NCBI GenBank assembly: GCA_009746045.1
Contig: RPFO01001034.1
Location: 58,501-122,500 of the forward strand
Length of the DNA stretch: 64,000 bases
Direction: 5' to 3'
Source: Mesostigma viride
Lineage: Eukaryota; Streptophyta; Mesostigmatophyceae; Mesostigmatales; Mesostigmataceae
Shown here: piece by piece, positions 1-21,589 of the stretch
How the letters are laid out: every line of letters starts with the position of its first letter
How positions within the stretch are numbered: position 1 is the stretch's first letter
Made by a program: the position numbers and the translations under genes
Notes under the pieces: generated by a model
Told to the model about the DNA's origin: nothing
Seen by the model: the letters and a program-made list of their open reading frames with translations, nothing else
The model's database searches: none

Positions 1-3000
1 GCAGGGGCGACATCGATGGCGAAGGGGCTGCCCTCGATGGCCAACCCATTGCTGGTGACGGAGACCAGTGCGCGCCCCGCGAGGGATTCGACCATCACGA
101 CCGTGTACTTGCCGTCGCCGGTGTCGAAGATGCGGAGCACCCCGCGCTGGTCGCCGCCGGGGGTGCCGGAGAGGGCGCCCGCCACGAGGAGCGCACTCAG
201 GTCCGCCTGCGAGATATTCTCCACCCGCGCCTGGGGGCGTGGAGCAGGGACACAAGGGGGGGAGGGGGGTGGAAGCGAGGGGGGGGAGGAGGTGGACACG
301 AGAGGGGGAGGGGGGGGGGGGGACAAGAAGGGCAGGGGGGGGTAGCGAGAGGGGGAGGCGGGTGGAAATGAGGGGGGGAGGGGGGGGGGGGGGGGAACAA
401 GGGGGGCAAGGCAGTCGGACACGAGGGGTTAAGGGGGGGGGGGGCATGGAATGTGGAATCCATCAAAGAAGTTGGAATACATGCACCCGAACCATGTCAG
501 TCAAACTACAATCAGTCTCTACGATATCAAACTACAATCAGTCTCTATGCTATCAAACTACAATCAGTCTCTACGATATCAAACTACAATCAGTCTCTAT
601 GCTATCAAACCACAATCAGTCTCAATGATATCAAACTACAATCAGTGTCTATGCTATCAAACTACAATCAGTCTCTATGATATCAAACCACAATCAGTCT
701 CTATGATATCAAACCACAATCAGTCTCTATGATATCAAACCACAATCAGTCTCTATGCTATCAAACTACAATCAGTCTCTATGATATCATTCCTGGTTGT
801 GTGTTAGCATGCAGTCAACAACGGATGCACTCTTAGAATCTGCATCCAACAAGGCGATTTATGCACATGTGTTAGCGTGACTCCAACAAAAGGGCAGAAG
901 ATAAGGACTGGAAAGGCCACAATAGTACACTCTTCATAACCATCACACGAGATCAATGGCGCTCCATGCATCAAGCCAGTGCATATGAACCCCGTACCTG
1001 TACTTGTATCTGAACCTGTGCTTGTACCTGTACTTAAACCTGTACCTGTACGTGTACTCGTAGCCGAGTCACCGCGTTATGTCCTCACCGTACACTCCCA
1101 CAAAACACACTGAGCCCAGCATGACACTCGTCCGTGCGTCGCCACATAACATGCTCGCACGTACCACTCGGCTATGCCATCAACCCTGGGGTAAGCCTTT
1201 GGTTCGCATACAACCTGCCTTCTGTACACCGCCAGCTTGAGGTTTAAGATTCCCAGGTTTAAGATCTTGAGACCCTGGATTTTGGAATTTGGGGATTAAG
1301 ATCGCAGGGCTGGTTTTGGGTGAAAAGATCTTAAAGTAGGCACATAAGGCTGGCAAGTAGCGGTCAGTGGTACGCGAGTGGGGTTGTATATGCCTATGTC
1401 AGTTTAAGATTGTCAGCCCTGGATTCGATTGCAGGTTTAAGATCGCAGCCCTGGATTGGTCGGACCCCCTTCTTAAACCTCAAGCCGGCGGTGTATGTGC
1501 TCCACTCACTGTTACGACAAAGGCTCTGGTCACCCTGGAGTTCCTGCTTGCAATAGAATAATACCGAGGATTACACCGAAGATTTAAGTAAGGTATACAA
1601 CCCGTTACCTGCGTTATGACCTCCCCCCCCGCGTCGCGGAACGTGACCGTCCACGGCCGCCCGCCCGCCGTGAGCTTATTGCCCCACGTGTCCCTCGACT
1701 GCACCGTGAAGTAGCTCTCCTTGGCCGCCTCCATGCCCAGCAACGCGGGGCCCTCCGCCACGCACGAGGACACGTTGAGCGTGCCGGGCGCCAGACGTAT
1801 CTCAAAGGGGGGCGACCCGTACAGCGGCTCGTTGTACAGCGTGGGGGTGACCATGATGGTCGGGTTGAGGAGCGTCCGGCGGATGAGGTAGAAGGTGACC
1901 GTGTAAGTCCCATTGCTGGCGTCGCGGACCTCGCACCAAGGGGTGAAGCCGGTCGGGTCGGTTGTCCGCGTGATCTGTGTGGGGGGTGGGGTGGGGGTGG
2001 GGGTGGGGGTGGGGTGGGGTGGGGGGTAAAGGTCATGCGATGCGGGTTGTGCGATGTGGGGTTGAGCGAAGCCGGGTTGATGTCCAGGTGAGTCATGGAA
2101 AGGTTGGTCGGTGCAAGGTCGGGGGACGTGAGGTCGGGTGGGGGAAGGAAAAGAGCCTGGATGGGGCAGAGAGACAGAATGGGGCACGAAGCGAGATAGA
2201 AACCGGTGGCTACGCAGCCATGTACATGTGCATGGGACAATGGAGGGAAGGTTCACATGGATACGATTAGGGAGACCTGGACTAGGACAGGACAAGCAAG
2301 CAAAAAACAATAGGCAAAAGATAACAGACAGGAAATAAAAGACGAAATATCAAGGCATGAGAAAATGGTATAGTACTACTAGAAGTGTTGAATGATATAG
2401 TACTACTACTATAAGAGTCAAATGGTTCCGACAAGCGCGTGTCCCATTCCATCTCCCAACGAGGTCAATAGGAACACAAATAAGGTCTTACTAAAATTAG
2501 GTCTAACTCAACGCACGTAATTCCTCCCCACTACGGCATGCCACCCTAGCACCGATTCGAAATAGCCCTCTCAGAATATAGCAAACTCCCGATATAACCC
2601 ACTCGAACCGTACCCAATTTTCTGCGTACAACCCCGACACTGCGGTACAACCAGCTCACGCAAAGCCGATCCACACAACACCCACTCCGAATATTTACAC
2701 CTGGACTCATATATCGCACCATATACTTACACACCATACACGCCAGGACTCACCTGATTTGCCAGCTGCGGCAGGCTGCACTCCACCAGATCCACGCCCA
2801 CCATCGTGACCCGCACCGCGTCCCCACCCCTGACCACCCGGTTCCCAAACCGGTCCCTCGCCACAATCAGGAACGAGCCCTGCCGGCCCGCCACCTCGCT
2901 ATACAACCCCGTGGGCGTGAGCGGTGACAGAATCACCCCCGAGCCGTCCGGCATTTCCGCCGTCGTGAACGCGGCGGTGGCCGGGGCGGGGGTGACGACG

Positions 3001-6000
3001 ATCTGATAGGAAGAGCCCCGAATATCCCCCCCCACGGCCATCCCCTCCAGCTCCCCTTTCGACGTCACCCTCATCGTGAACGTCCCCGTCTTGTCGATCG
3101 CGATGCGCACGCGGTAGATACCCGCGCTCAGCGCCACGTACGAGGGCCCCTGCACCTGCCGGCTGGGGGATATGGTCACGCTGTCGGGCAGGTAGGTGGG
3201 CGGCATCCCTGGGGGCCCCACCGGGCCAAGGGACAGGGGGCCCGAGGGCAGACCCGCCAGGTTGCCGACGGGGAACCCCGGGCCGCTGATGGCGATGGTG
3301 AAGTTGTCCTTGGGGTACTGTGTTGGGGGCTGATTCAGCCCAAAGATGTTGATGGCGGTGATGGTGACCTCGGTGAGTTCGCCCGCGGTCAGCTGCCGAG
3401 GGGGGGGGGGGGGGGGATGGTGAGGTAGGCCATCAAGGAGCAACCAATAGAACGATAAGATTCAAGGGGGGTATGAGGAATAGGGGCGACGAATAGAACG
3501 ATAAGAATCAAGGGGGTATGAGGAATAGGAGCGACGAATAGAACGATAAGAATCAAGGGGGGTAGGAGGAATAGGAGCGACGAATAGAACGATAAGAATC
3601 AAGGGGGGTATGAGGAATAGGAGAGACGAATAGAACGATAAGAATCAAGGGGGGTATGAGGAATAGGAGCGACGAATAGAACGATAAGAATCAAGGGGGG
3701 TATGAGGAATAGGAGCGACGAATAGAACGATAAGAATCAAGGGGGGTATGAGGAATTGGAGAGACAAGGAACTGGTAAGGAAAACTTGACATGGCAAGTC
3801 AGGAAGCAGAGACCTGCCAAGAAGATGCCAAGACGATGCAAACAAGATGCAAACAAGATGCAAACAAGATGCAAACAAGATGCAAACAAGATGCAAACAA
3901 GATGCAAACAAGATGCAAACAAGATGCAAACAAGATGCAAACAAGATGCAAACAAGATGCAAACAAGATGCAGACAAGGCCCCTCTGTCAGCTGCTCATG
4001 GTCATGGAGAATGCCATGGCCGGCAGGCATTGCAACCACCATTGGTGATGAATGCCATGGCCGGCAGGCATTGTAACGATGGGCAACCAGCGATTGCGAT
4101 CAGCCATGCATGGCGCGTACTTATCAGGATCAGCGTCCACACGACTAGCCCGCAAGCGTGGAAGCACATGGCTGCTCTTGAATCAAGAGCTGCATGCGGC
4201 AGACCACATGCTTCCGTATTCCACGTGCCAAGTCCACCAAACGCAACTAGTCCGACCCATGGTCACCGCCTCTGGCAATGACCAATCCTCGAACATTGAC
4301 CGCGTTTAAATGAAGAAGAAGTCATAATCAAATCAACATGAAGTCTATCATCGGGGACCAATCCTGGGTCCCCCATTAAAGCGTCACACTGGTGTCACAC
4401 CACACTTACTTCGACCAGATGAATAGGCTCATCGCCTTGCAATGATTTGGCATGCAACCACTTACACACACATTCATGCCGCTCAACCGACCCATCGCCA
4501 TGTGCCCATTATCATCGCATGCCAAAATCATGATAAAATTCGTAGAAACGTGATAATAACAACTGCATCATGCCGTGAGGGAGACATATGTGAACACACT
4601 CCACGTAAATTATTCTATCCCACCAGTAGTTTTATTACGCATGTTGCCACTCACCAGCAGCACGCCCACCCCCTTGATGACCCCCGGACCGTCCAGATAC
4701 GACTTAGTCGCGAACGTGACCAGCGGGTAAATGTCCACCAGCGGCGGCTGTATGGCGATGCTGTCCTGCCCCGTGTAGTAGAGATACGCGATGTCATCCA
4801 TCCCAATCCCGTAACGCTGCAGCATCTGGTACTGCCCCAGCGCCGCCGTGCCCGCTTGGCTCGGTGCTGCTGCCGTCTGCCCCTCGATGCCAAACACGTT
4901 CATCATGAACTGGCCCCCGGGGCTGCCTCGGTCGTCCTCGAGGAAGAAGAGCCGCGCGGGGTTGCCGGCGTACTTTGCCTGGATGGTGGAGATGTAGAGC
5001 ACAAGAGAGGAGGAGGGGCGCAGCGAGCCCACCAGGGACGAGAGCTCCTCGAGGATCACCCAGCTGAGGATCTGGGTGGATGAAAAGGGGCAAGGGCGGG
5101 GGGGGGGGAGGGACGGGGGAACGGGGGCAAGGGGGAGAGGGGGACACGCGGCAAGAAGTGAAGATGCGTGTGAGCGTGAGCATAAGAGTCCTTTGTGTGC
5201 ATGCAGGTGCGTGCCTTCCAACCCTTACAAGTTCATAGTAGTACGTGAATATGCCGACTTACTGCCTGTTCATGACAGGTGCGTGCGTTCCAACCCTTAG
5301 TTAATTCGTGAATGTGCCATGCCAACATAGTGCTTCATGACAGCGGTGTGAGTGCTTCTCATGATTTCGTCGGCTTGTATTGGCAGGTCCCCCTCCCCCT
5401 TACCTAAGGTGTGTCCCCCCACCCCTTACCCGCGGCATGCCCCCCCCCCCTTACCTGCGGTGTATCCACTTGCGACAAAAAGTTCATCCTCAGCTGCACC
5501 ACTGCGGTCGGGCACCCGCATCTCCTCGCCGCAAGTGTCGTCCCTGCGCCCGCCTCCGCCTCTGTCAGCACCGCGCCGCATTTGCGGTTGAGGCAAAGCT
5601 GGGTGAGCGCGTCCGTGCCGGCCGTCTTGATGCTGGCGACCGCGTACAGCGTTTTCTGCAGCAAGCACGCAAAGGCGGGTTGCAAAAATGCTTATTCTTT
5701 AAAATAATGCCATAATAACTCCAAAATCTAAAAATCCACAGTGAACTCAAAACATAGTCATAATAGGTCTCAAACACAGAGGACGTTTATATATGAGGAG
5801 CATGCGCAGTTGCAAACAAACTTTCCAAGGAAGATAGGTAGCGAGCGAAAGACACCGTGAAGGGACCAGTGTCCAGCGAGTGTGACCTACAAATTGGCAT
5901 CCAACCACTGGAGCTGTATAAGACAGCAAATAAAAAAACAAGTCTGCATACCATCAGGCCACTGACCACTGTGTCACAAAAATCAGGAATGTGGACGTCA

Positions 6001-7237
6001 AAATTGCGTGTGTGCACTCAAATGCTGTGCCAGTTGGCACTAGATACATCCCCCCCAAAACACAAACTCTTCCCCAGCCATGCATCCGTTAGGCCACAGC
6101 AAGCACGATCTAATCCAAAGCACAGCACAGCCCACGCCTTTTTGACATACCAGTTACACCATGGACATGCTGCAGCAAGGTCCCTGCTCAGCAGTCAAAA
6201 ATGATACAAAAAAGGACATGAAAATCACTCTTAAGGTAGAAAGCTATACTATAGACAATATGTTTACAAACATCAAATTCTAGGATATAAATAGAAAAAG
6301 AAAAAAACACTTCCACACCAGCAAAATTCTAGCCACAGCCACGTACCTGCTGTGGGTTGCCCGGCACCGCAATCCCATTGGCATCAATCTCCGGTAGGCC
6401 CGGCCCAAACTCCATCGCGGACACGGTCATGAGCCGTGCGGGCCAAATATACCGCAGCACGGGGCTCCCCATCTCCAGAGTGAACGTGACGTAGCGCTTG
6501 GATCGGCCCTCGGGCTGGGAGACAATGGCGACATCGATGTTGGACGTGAAGCGCCGCACGCCAAAGAGCGTCGTGGGGAAGAGGTCGGGCCGTTCAGGGT
6601 TGGCCATGACGACCCAGAAGGTCTGGTTCAGGGTGTCGAACGCGTGTGCGCCGAGTGGGGTCGACGTGTAGCCCTCAAACGTGAACGAGGGGTCGATCAG
6701 CCCGCCGTGGGTCGTGTTCAGCGCAACCAGGGAGAGGTAAGGGGAGCCGCCCAGTCCACGGACGATGCACAGCAGGGACCCGCTCAGGAGGTCGAATTCC
6801 AGAGCCAGGGGGGCATACTGGAGCTTGGGCGCCGGGAGCTGGTTCCCGGTAGAGAAGTCGATTATGTGGAGGCCGTCCGGGTTCAGCCCGCGGGCGGTCG
6901 TCTTTGGAACGTAGGTGTACATGAGGTTGGTGACGTAGTTTATTGTTATCAACCCCAGGGGCTGCTTATTGTAGGGCTCTGACACGGAGGAGTTGACAAG
7001 CGTGCGACCTTTTATGCCGACCGGGGTGATATCAAGCTTCTGCGTCCCGTCCGCCCCCATATTTACAACGAAAGATCGGTATTCGCCACCCGGCAGCGGC
7101 CCCGTCTGCGCCCCATTGTTTCGGAGTTGAACGCCGAAGAAGGTGAAATCCGTGTTCAGCTGACCTGAACACGGGCCTGTCAAAAACACCAGGGTCAAGA
7201 GAACGGACCATAGCTTCCTCCCGGTCATCGCATCCAT
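1..7237 (-). CDS. Secreted filamin-repeat protein (partial, 6 exons visible)
   Basis: Exons on the minus strand: 7237-6347, 5655-5455, 5071-4655, 3392-2754, 1974-1609 and 230 to beyond the window edge. Every junction is GT-AG, every intron is phase 0 and no exon carries a stop, giving about 914 visible residues. ATG 7237 is chosen because it starts a signal peptide (basic RK, then the hydrophobic run LWSVLLTLVFL, ending near PCSG); an in-frame ATG at 7300 would add 21 residues in front. The first roughly 500 residues match no family I recognise. Exons 4-6 carry three filamin/ABP280-type Ig repeats: the DRFGN and DTWGN motifs, NGTYTV and DGKYTV, and the closing strands GSPPFEI and GSPFAIDV. 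Several N-glycosylation sequons fit an extracellular or cell-surface role. Filamin repeats occur in cytoskeletal filamins and in surface proteins such as plant GEX2; the signal peptide favours the latter sort, but no specific function can be claimed. The introns are full of minisatellites. Confidence 0.85.
243..446. repeat. G-rich low-complexity tract in intron
   Basis: A purine tract of G runs broken by short AGG, AAG and ACACGAG spacers, lying just upstream (in gene sense) of the acceptor of the exon that starts at 230. In the sense of the filamin-repeat gene it is a C-rich stretch, so it may serve as an extended polypyrimidine tract. Long G runs here are also a likely site of sequencing length errors. 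Confidence 0.7.
501..786. repeat. 26-bp tandem repeat, about 11 copies, intronic
   Basis: Unit of the type ATCAAACTACAATCAGTCTC plus six bases (ACGAT/ATGCT/ATGAT variants), repeated with a period of 26 bp. It lies in the intron between the exons at 1609-1974 and 1-230 of the filamin-repeat gene. The units differ at one to three positions. Confidence 0.85.
995..1065. repeat. Hexanucleotide-like CTGTAC repeat
   Basis: Degenerate run of CCTGTA/CTTGTA/CCTGAA units, in the same intron as the 26-bp minisatellite. It is followed at about 1235-1470 by a looser set of GGTTTAAGATC-like repeats. Confidence 0.6.
3449..3765. repeat. 46-bp minisatellite, about 7 copies, intronic
   Basis: Unit contains GGGGGGTATGAGGAATAGGA followed by GCGACGAATAGAACGATAAGAATCAA in variants. 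Period is 46 bp with very little divergence (GCGACG versus GAGACG, occasional G-run length change). It sits in the intron between exons 4655-5071 and 2754-3392 of the filamin-repeat gene. Confidence 0.9.
3837..3972. repeat. 11-bp tandem repeat, about 12 copies
   Basis: Near-perfect repeats of AAGATGCAAAC in the same intron as the 46-bp minisatellite. Because 11 is not a multiple of 3 the array stays open in several frames, giving artefactual repetitive peptides that are not genes. Just downstream, a GAATGCCATGGCCGGCAGGC motif is repeated at about 4010 and 4050. Confidence 0.9.
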
Positions 7238-8581
7238 GGACCGGGGTTGGCCTGCCCCCTGTAACTTATATTTAGGGGGGTGGCCCCACGGGCCAGCCAT
7301 GTCTTGATTAATATGCCAAACGAAGTTTACTTGTCATATTTTCCACGGCAAAGCCATGCAATCTCCTCGCCTCAATCGGAGGAAATCTACGCATAGCACA
7401 TGGTAGTACTGCCTGCAAGCAAATGGAAACTAGGGGTGCTTCCATGGGGCAGTCACCAGTCATCCTCCCGGCATTTGGGGCGTTCTGACCTGACATCCTT
7501 CCCGCCTCATTCCAAACTGTGATCTCTAACCTCTAATCACCGTCCATCGCCTACTTCATTTACGCGTACGCTAGTGCACTTTATTCACAATTGGCAAAAG
7601 GCATTCTGCTATTTAAAGCCGCCATGGCGCTCCATGCTCATAAAAGGAGTGCGATAATAATAATAATGGGCGCGCCATAACGGGCAAATAACCCAAGTAC
7701 GCTCGTACTTTTGTGTGCTGCTTTCCGTGCTCACGCATCCGCCGATTGGAGTCAGCGATCATGATATGGAGTCAGCGACCACCCGCAACACCCAGGCAGA
7801 GGCGGTCCCGCGGCCCGCGGCCTATACGGGCTATACGGTCTTCCGTCACGCCATAACAAAAAGCGTTAGTAAAACCTGTCAGTAATCGAGAGATTCCGTA
7901 ATTAGTTGTAACTCACAGCAGATTAGAATAAATCAGGGAAGAACCTCAACTCAACTCAACTCAACTCAACAACAGATTAGAAAAGCTCAGAACTTTCGGT
8001 GATTCCGTCCCGATCTGATCAAAACAGCCAAATAATTGTCGCGATCCGCACGCCTTGCCGCACGAACGGTTTCTCACCCCAGCCGTTGGATCCACTTTAT
8101 AACCCTGTCGGACCACCGGCGCGGGAATAAACTCAACTCAACTCAACTCAACCCCAACGAACGGTTTACGGTGGCGATCGAAACTAGGGAGTAGGGAGTA
8201 TTATCACCTTGTGCTGACGTTCGTTACCCTGCGTTTGTCAATCATGGTAATTGGTAGAGTCGACACGTTGACACTTGACAGTGGACACTTGACACCTCGA
8301 AGCACATCCACTTTCCAAATGATCAGGTCATCAGGAGTCTCTGCCCTTTGGTTTCCAGTTTGTCGCGTGCTGGCAAACTACGGACGTTTCCGATCTTACA
8401 GCTCACAGCCGGTCACCATCCAAAATTCTAGCCATGAAACGAAAAAACGAAATGAACGCATGGGAGAGCGTAATAAAGGCTTGTATGCAGCATGCCCCAT
8501 CGCAGCCAGATCGACCTTGATTTTCGCACCAAGTGAAAGACATTTTCTTTTACGGCTTGAATAATTGTAGAAAACGCCGCC
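7238..8581. other. Divergent intergenic region
   Basis: About 1.34 kb between the start of the minus-strand filamin-repeat gene and the plus-strand coiled-coil gene, so it presumably holds both promoters. Visible features are two short arrays of AACTC pentamers (about 7945-7970 and 8127-8152). The ATG at 8582 sits in an ACGCCGCC context. I saw no convincing TATA box and no further gene. Confidence 0.6.
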
Positions 8582-17558
<8,977 letters not shown>

Positions 17559-17956
17559 ATACAGTGCACGCAGGGCAGGGTGCAAGCGCTGCTGAGCACT
17601 GTTTTGATTATATGTGTCACACTACAGTTTCAAGGTACCCATCGGAAGAGCTTCTGAGCACTTTTTTATTTATTTCTACTGGGAGACGTTATCCACTGGC
17701 TAATGCAGTTTGACCGGCATTTGGGAATCAGCACGATAAAAGTAGGTCAATCACAATTCAAAAGTTTATCTAATACAAGCACACCTGTCATCTCGTATGT
17801 CATGAAGCATAGAGTGATCCATCCTCAGCATCTGTCATGCACGCACGGCAAGATGGCCACCATTGTCCAGACTTGACGCGATAGGCGAGGCGCAAGGACA
17901 CGTGCTATCTTTGTTTTCAACTTTTGTGTTATAATTTTGAGCTTGCATTCATGGAC

Positions 17957-18898
17957 CGAGGTCAACTACCCTACTTCAGGCCTCTGCAAGTTGCTCGGCA
18001 GTTGGCTTCCCGACTGCGAGGACGACCTGACGACACGGATAGGTATGACGTGGGCGCAACTCCATCACCACCGCCGCTGGTGGAGCAACCCCGCCCTACC
18101 CCGGCTCGTCAAGCGTGACCTCTTCAAGGTCGTCATTCTGACGATCCGGCCTGACGGCCTACGGCGCCGAGACCTGGACACTGACGCAGGAGCTAAAGGC
18201 CGCAGCAACGACTCGACGGCCGGCAGCGCCACCAAGATGCTGCGCAAGGCCCTGAATATATATCCCCTTTGGTTTGGAAATGAGGATTTGTACGCTGATT
18301 TGCCCTATGTTTCCCATATTCTTAGGCACAGGCGCCTGGGCCTAGCCGGCCACCTGGCCCTCACATATCAGGTTGACACATCAGATAGACTAGCTGGCAC
18401 CAAGCCCGCCCAGCCTGGGCGTTATGTCCTCACCTGGCGTGCCCCAAGCCGTGCGCGGCAGGGCCGCCACCCGTGGACTTTCCGTGATTAATTCATTAGG
18501 AACATTACTCCGTTCCAGGAGTCAATGTAGCACATATCCCTGAGAAGGGGCACATGGCTTTTAATACATCCTAGGCTACTTCATGCAAGGGTGGGAATGT
18601 AAGCTACCCTTGCTCTAGGTGCAAAATGTATACTTTCCGTGATAGACTAGGCATGGACATGTGCTACCGGCCCTAGATCGACGAAACGGGCTCACACCCA
18701 GGCAGCCTAGCTCCTGGTTTGTCTGTAATATGGAGGCAGATGGTTCGCAAGGATAGATGGCAAGTAGTGATGATGGAGACCACCCCCGGACATAGATCGC
18801 TAGCATGCATCATCCATTCCATCCCATGTTCCCCTCCCACTGAGGACTTTAATGCTCACGTGATGCAGTCACGTGTCTATTAATTAACTAATTAATGC
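17957..18898 (+). mobile_element. LINE family B, 5'-truncated decayed copy
   Basis: Encodes only the part of ORF2 after the reverse transcriptase core: WLPDCEDD, HRRWWSNPALPR, VKRDLFKVVILTI, KMLRKALNI, NEDLYADLPYVSHI and HRRLGLAGHLA line up with the better copy at 52004-53698. Frameshifts and stops make it a pseudogene. The 3' end has the family-B hairpin (TCACGTGA-TGCAG-TCACGTG type) and an ATTAATTAA tail ending about 18898. It is split by a 143-bp insertion at 18489-18631. Confidence 0.8.
18489..18631 (-). mobile_element. 143-bp 3'-end fragment of LINE C or the ORF1-only element
   Basis: Inserted in the family-B copy with a 12-bp target duplication, ACTTTCCGTGAT, at 18477-18488 and 18632-18643. 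In minus sense it runs from a CACCTAGAGCAAGG-like segment through GCTACATTGACTCC to a short TAATTA tail, matching the 3' ends at about 29660-29820 and 54358-54500. It is severely 5'-truncated, as expected for target-primed insertion. Confidence 0.75.
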
Positions 18899-19460
18899 AG
18901 GACGCTTCAAGTTGCTAGGCAGTTGGCTTCCCGACTGCGAGAACGACCTGACGACCCGGATAGGCATGGAGTGGGCCCAATTACTCGATCCATGACCACC
19001 GCCGCTGGTGGAGCAACCCCGCCAGGTACCCCATGCAGATCATCAAGCGGGACCTGTTCAAGGTCGTCATTCTGACGATCCGGCCTGACGGCCTACGGCG
19101 CCGAGACGTGGACGCTCCATGATGCAGGAGCTGGAGAAACGACTCGACGGCAACGTCGGCCAAGATGCTGCGCAAGGCACTTAATATCCCCTTCGGTTTG
19201 CACATTAGCAATCAGGATTTGTACGCTGATTTGTCATATGCATTTCATATTATTAGCCGCACAGACACTGAGGCACCTAGACCTAGCCGGGCACCTCGCA
19301 CGCACAGATCAGGTAGACACTATGGACAGCTTGATCATGCAGCAAGCACCAAGCCCGCCCAACCTGGATTGCATTGCCCTGGGTATGCGGGCCCTAAGGA
19401 CCCTCAGGCTTCGGAAGAGGCCTTAATATTACTGCATGTATATTCTCCCAATTAGCGGCG
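18899..19460 (+). mobile_element. LINE family B, second truncated copy abutting the first
   Basis: Starts immediately after the TTAA-type tail of the preceding copy with the same ORF2 region (TTCAAGTTGCTAGGCAGTTG at about 18907) and shows HDHRRWWSNPA, IKRDLFKVVILTI and KMLRKALNIPFGLHISNQDL in shifted frames. It is more decayed than its neighbour and non-functional. Confidence 0.7.
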
Positions 19461-20089
19461 CCTCTGAATTATGAGCTGTTCCACCACCAAGCCTATAATA
19501 TCTGTGCATATGGCCACTGGACCATGGGACAGCACCGTAATGCACCTGCTATGCTTTTGCTATGTCGAAGCTTTAGCCTTTATTGCACCCACAGGGGATT
19601 CCGGATTGTTTCGACCGATTTTTTACTTTGATTTTTTTTCGATTTTTTTTATCGATTTTTTTTCACAGAAATTCGGGTCTGATTGTGCACCCTGTGGCAC
19701 GTCTGTGGCATGAGGGAAGGCCGGAAGGCGGGGGGGGTCTCTGCCGCCTGCCGCTCGCTGTGCACACTCAGGGATTTAAAGCACTCTAGTGCTCCGTGCC
19801 GGCCACTCCCCATTCCCCGACAGGAGCACGTCTTAAATTAATTGCCAAGCTCCTAGCCCGAGCCCAAGAGACCCTTAGATCTAGGCCACGAACACAAATG
19901 GCGTATTTATTACCCTGGCTACGAAAACTCACTCTCTCTTCCATCATTGAGTCACTGAATTATTGCTAGCGGCCTGACCAAGGATCGAAGGATATGTGCC
20001 GAGATCGTCCAGTTCTTGGCACGTACAGGAGTGCAAGCTCGTTGGGCACTGGGGGGCGGCCCGCCCATCGCCGACCCCGACACGTGGCG
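19461..20089. other. Repeat-derived spacer with a LINE-type tail
   Basis: No gene seen. At about 19565-19860 there is a repeat shared with 30290-30480 and 30820-30935: a TTGCACCCACAGGGGAT-like start, GGCATGAGGGAAGG, then GTGCACACTCAGGGAT and a diverged CTCCCC-GACAGGAG hairpin followed by AATTAATT. T-rich stretch at 19618-19672. Confidence 0.5.
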
Positions 20090-20099
20090 AAGTTCATGA

Positions 20100-21360
20100 T
20101 CACCGCGTCAGAGTAGCACCATCACCTCGGGTATCCTGTACAGCTTCTTTCGATCAGCCAGTCAACGAACGCGCCTTTGTCGCTGCCCTCCACAACCCAG
20201 CCTCCCGCCCAGGGCCTGCAGCCACACCAGCTCCCCGCCCTCAGGAAATATGACATCGACCGCGCAGTGGTGCATGGAGGACCACGTGTCACCTGGCCGC
20301 TGCATGGCCGAGAAGCTGACCTCGCCGATCACATCGCTCAACACAGTGGAGGCCTGGGTCGCCTCCAATGCGGAAACCAAGCCTCGCCCCGCCACAAACT
20401 TCAAACCCAGCTCTCGGACACGGCGCTGGAAAGCGTTTCCAGCAGGCTGCGGCGCATCATCGCTTCTGAGGTGCATCGGCCGCCCTAGAGTTTCTCGCCT
20501 AAATTTCCGGGTGTGCGTAGGGCAAGCAAGTGCGGCCTGCTCGTCAAGAAGCTATAGCTCGGCGCCATCACCGCCCAAACCGAGGCCTAGCTGGCCGCGC
20601 AGGTCCCGGTCCGGGAGATCGCAGCGCAGACGTCGGCCACCGGCATCGCTGCATGCCTGGCAGCCCACCCGCGGCCGGCAGCTGGCAGCCTCGATCTCGC
20701 CACACTCCTACGCGGACCTACTGCGATCAGCGACCGGCAACCTTGCCGGTATTCGACCATGGATGCCAGAACCACAAACTTGCAGGAGATGACTGGAAGC
20801 CCAACGCCGAGCGGAAGCACGCGAGGACACCGACCGCGCCCGCCGCCAATGCCGATCGTATGTGGTGCTGCGTCATTTCGAGCAGCAGCCATGCAGGGGA
20901 CTAGGGCCAAGTCTGAGTCTTGAGAACTGTCAGAGCTCAGGAGCAAGCTCCTTGCCCAACTGAAACTCGTATACATGACTAAGGTAAATTAGAACCATGC
21001 GTGGGCACCGCCTTCCCCACTGACTCACTGCATGCACAAGGCAGCCACCCCGGCCCCCACCGGCTGCATGGTCCTGCAGGCCGGGCCCCACCACAGCATG
21101 CTTGGCCGGCTTCCGATCCATGGAGGATAAGCGGCTGTTCCTCTCTCGTGCCGCAAGAAGCTGCACGTCGTCCCCTGGTACGTCGCTGGACGATGACCCG
21201 GCCCCGCTCAGCAGCAGGCGAGCATCAGGGACTGCATGGAGTCCGCCGGACGCGACCTGTGGCCGGAGTACCTCCGCCACAAGTGCTCATATGCAAGACC
21301 CCAAGTAGCCAAATGCCGGTGTTCTGGAGGGGCGCCGGAGACTTCGTTATATAACAACAA
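20100..21360 (+). pseudogene. LINE C upstream ORFs (RRM-type ORF1), decayed
   Basis: Frame-shifted remnants match the RRM-type ORF of the other LINEs here: SYADLLRSATGN, ARRQCRSYVVLRHF, AQQQASIRDCMES, LWPEYLRHKC and VFWRGAG correspond to SYANMVKQT, QRSRSIVVRYF (family A) and LAQQQRRRELWPTYLQLRQ, VYWTGGG (28726-29820 copy). This type of ORF1 product binds LINE RNA. No continuous frame survives. Confidence 0.6.
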
Positions 21361-21589
21361 GCTGTGGAAGCCCCCCACGGCCGGGCTTAGTATAGACTAG
21401 CCATGTTTCACACCCACCTGATGTTTGGATTGAGCAACCTGGTGGACATAATTTCCTAGTAGCCGGCATCCCACGTGCAACGCCAACGCAGGGTAGAGCG
21501 TAACCATGCATGCATGCGTCAAGCCTATAACGTAGTAGCCAACAGACATCAGCGGCTGTCTCAGCCAGCCCAGCTATGCGCCTCGCCTA

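Noticed and set aside
3645-4281. Repetitive frames such as NKMQTRCKQDA
   Set aside because: Translation of the intronic 11-bp minisatellite, open in several frames on both strands.
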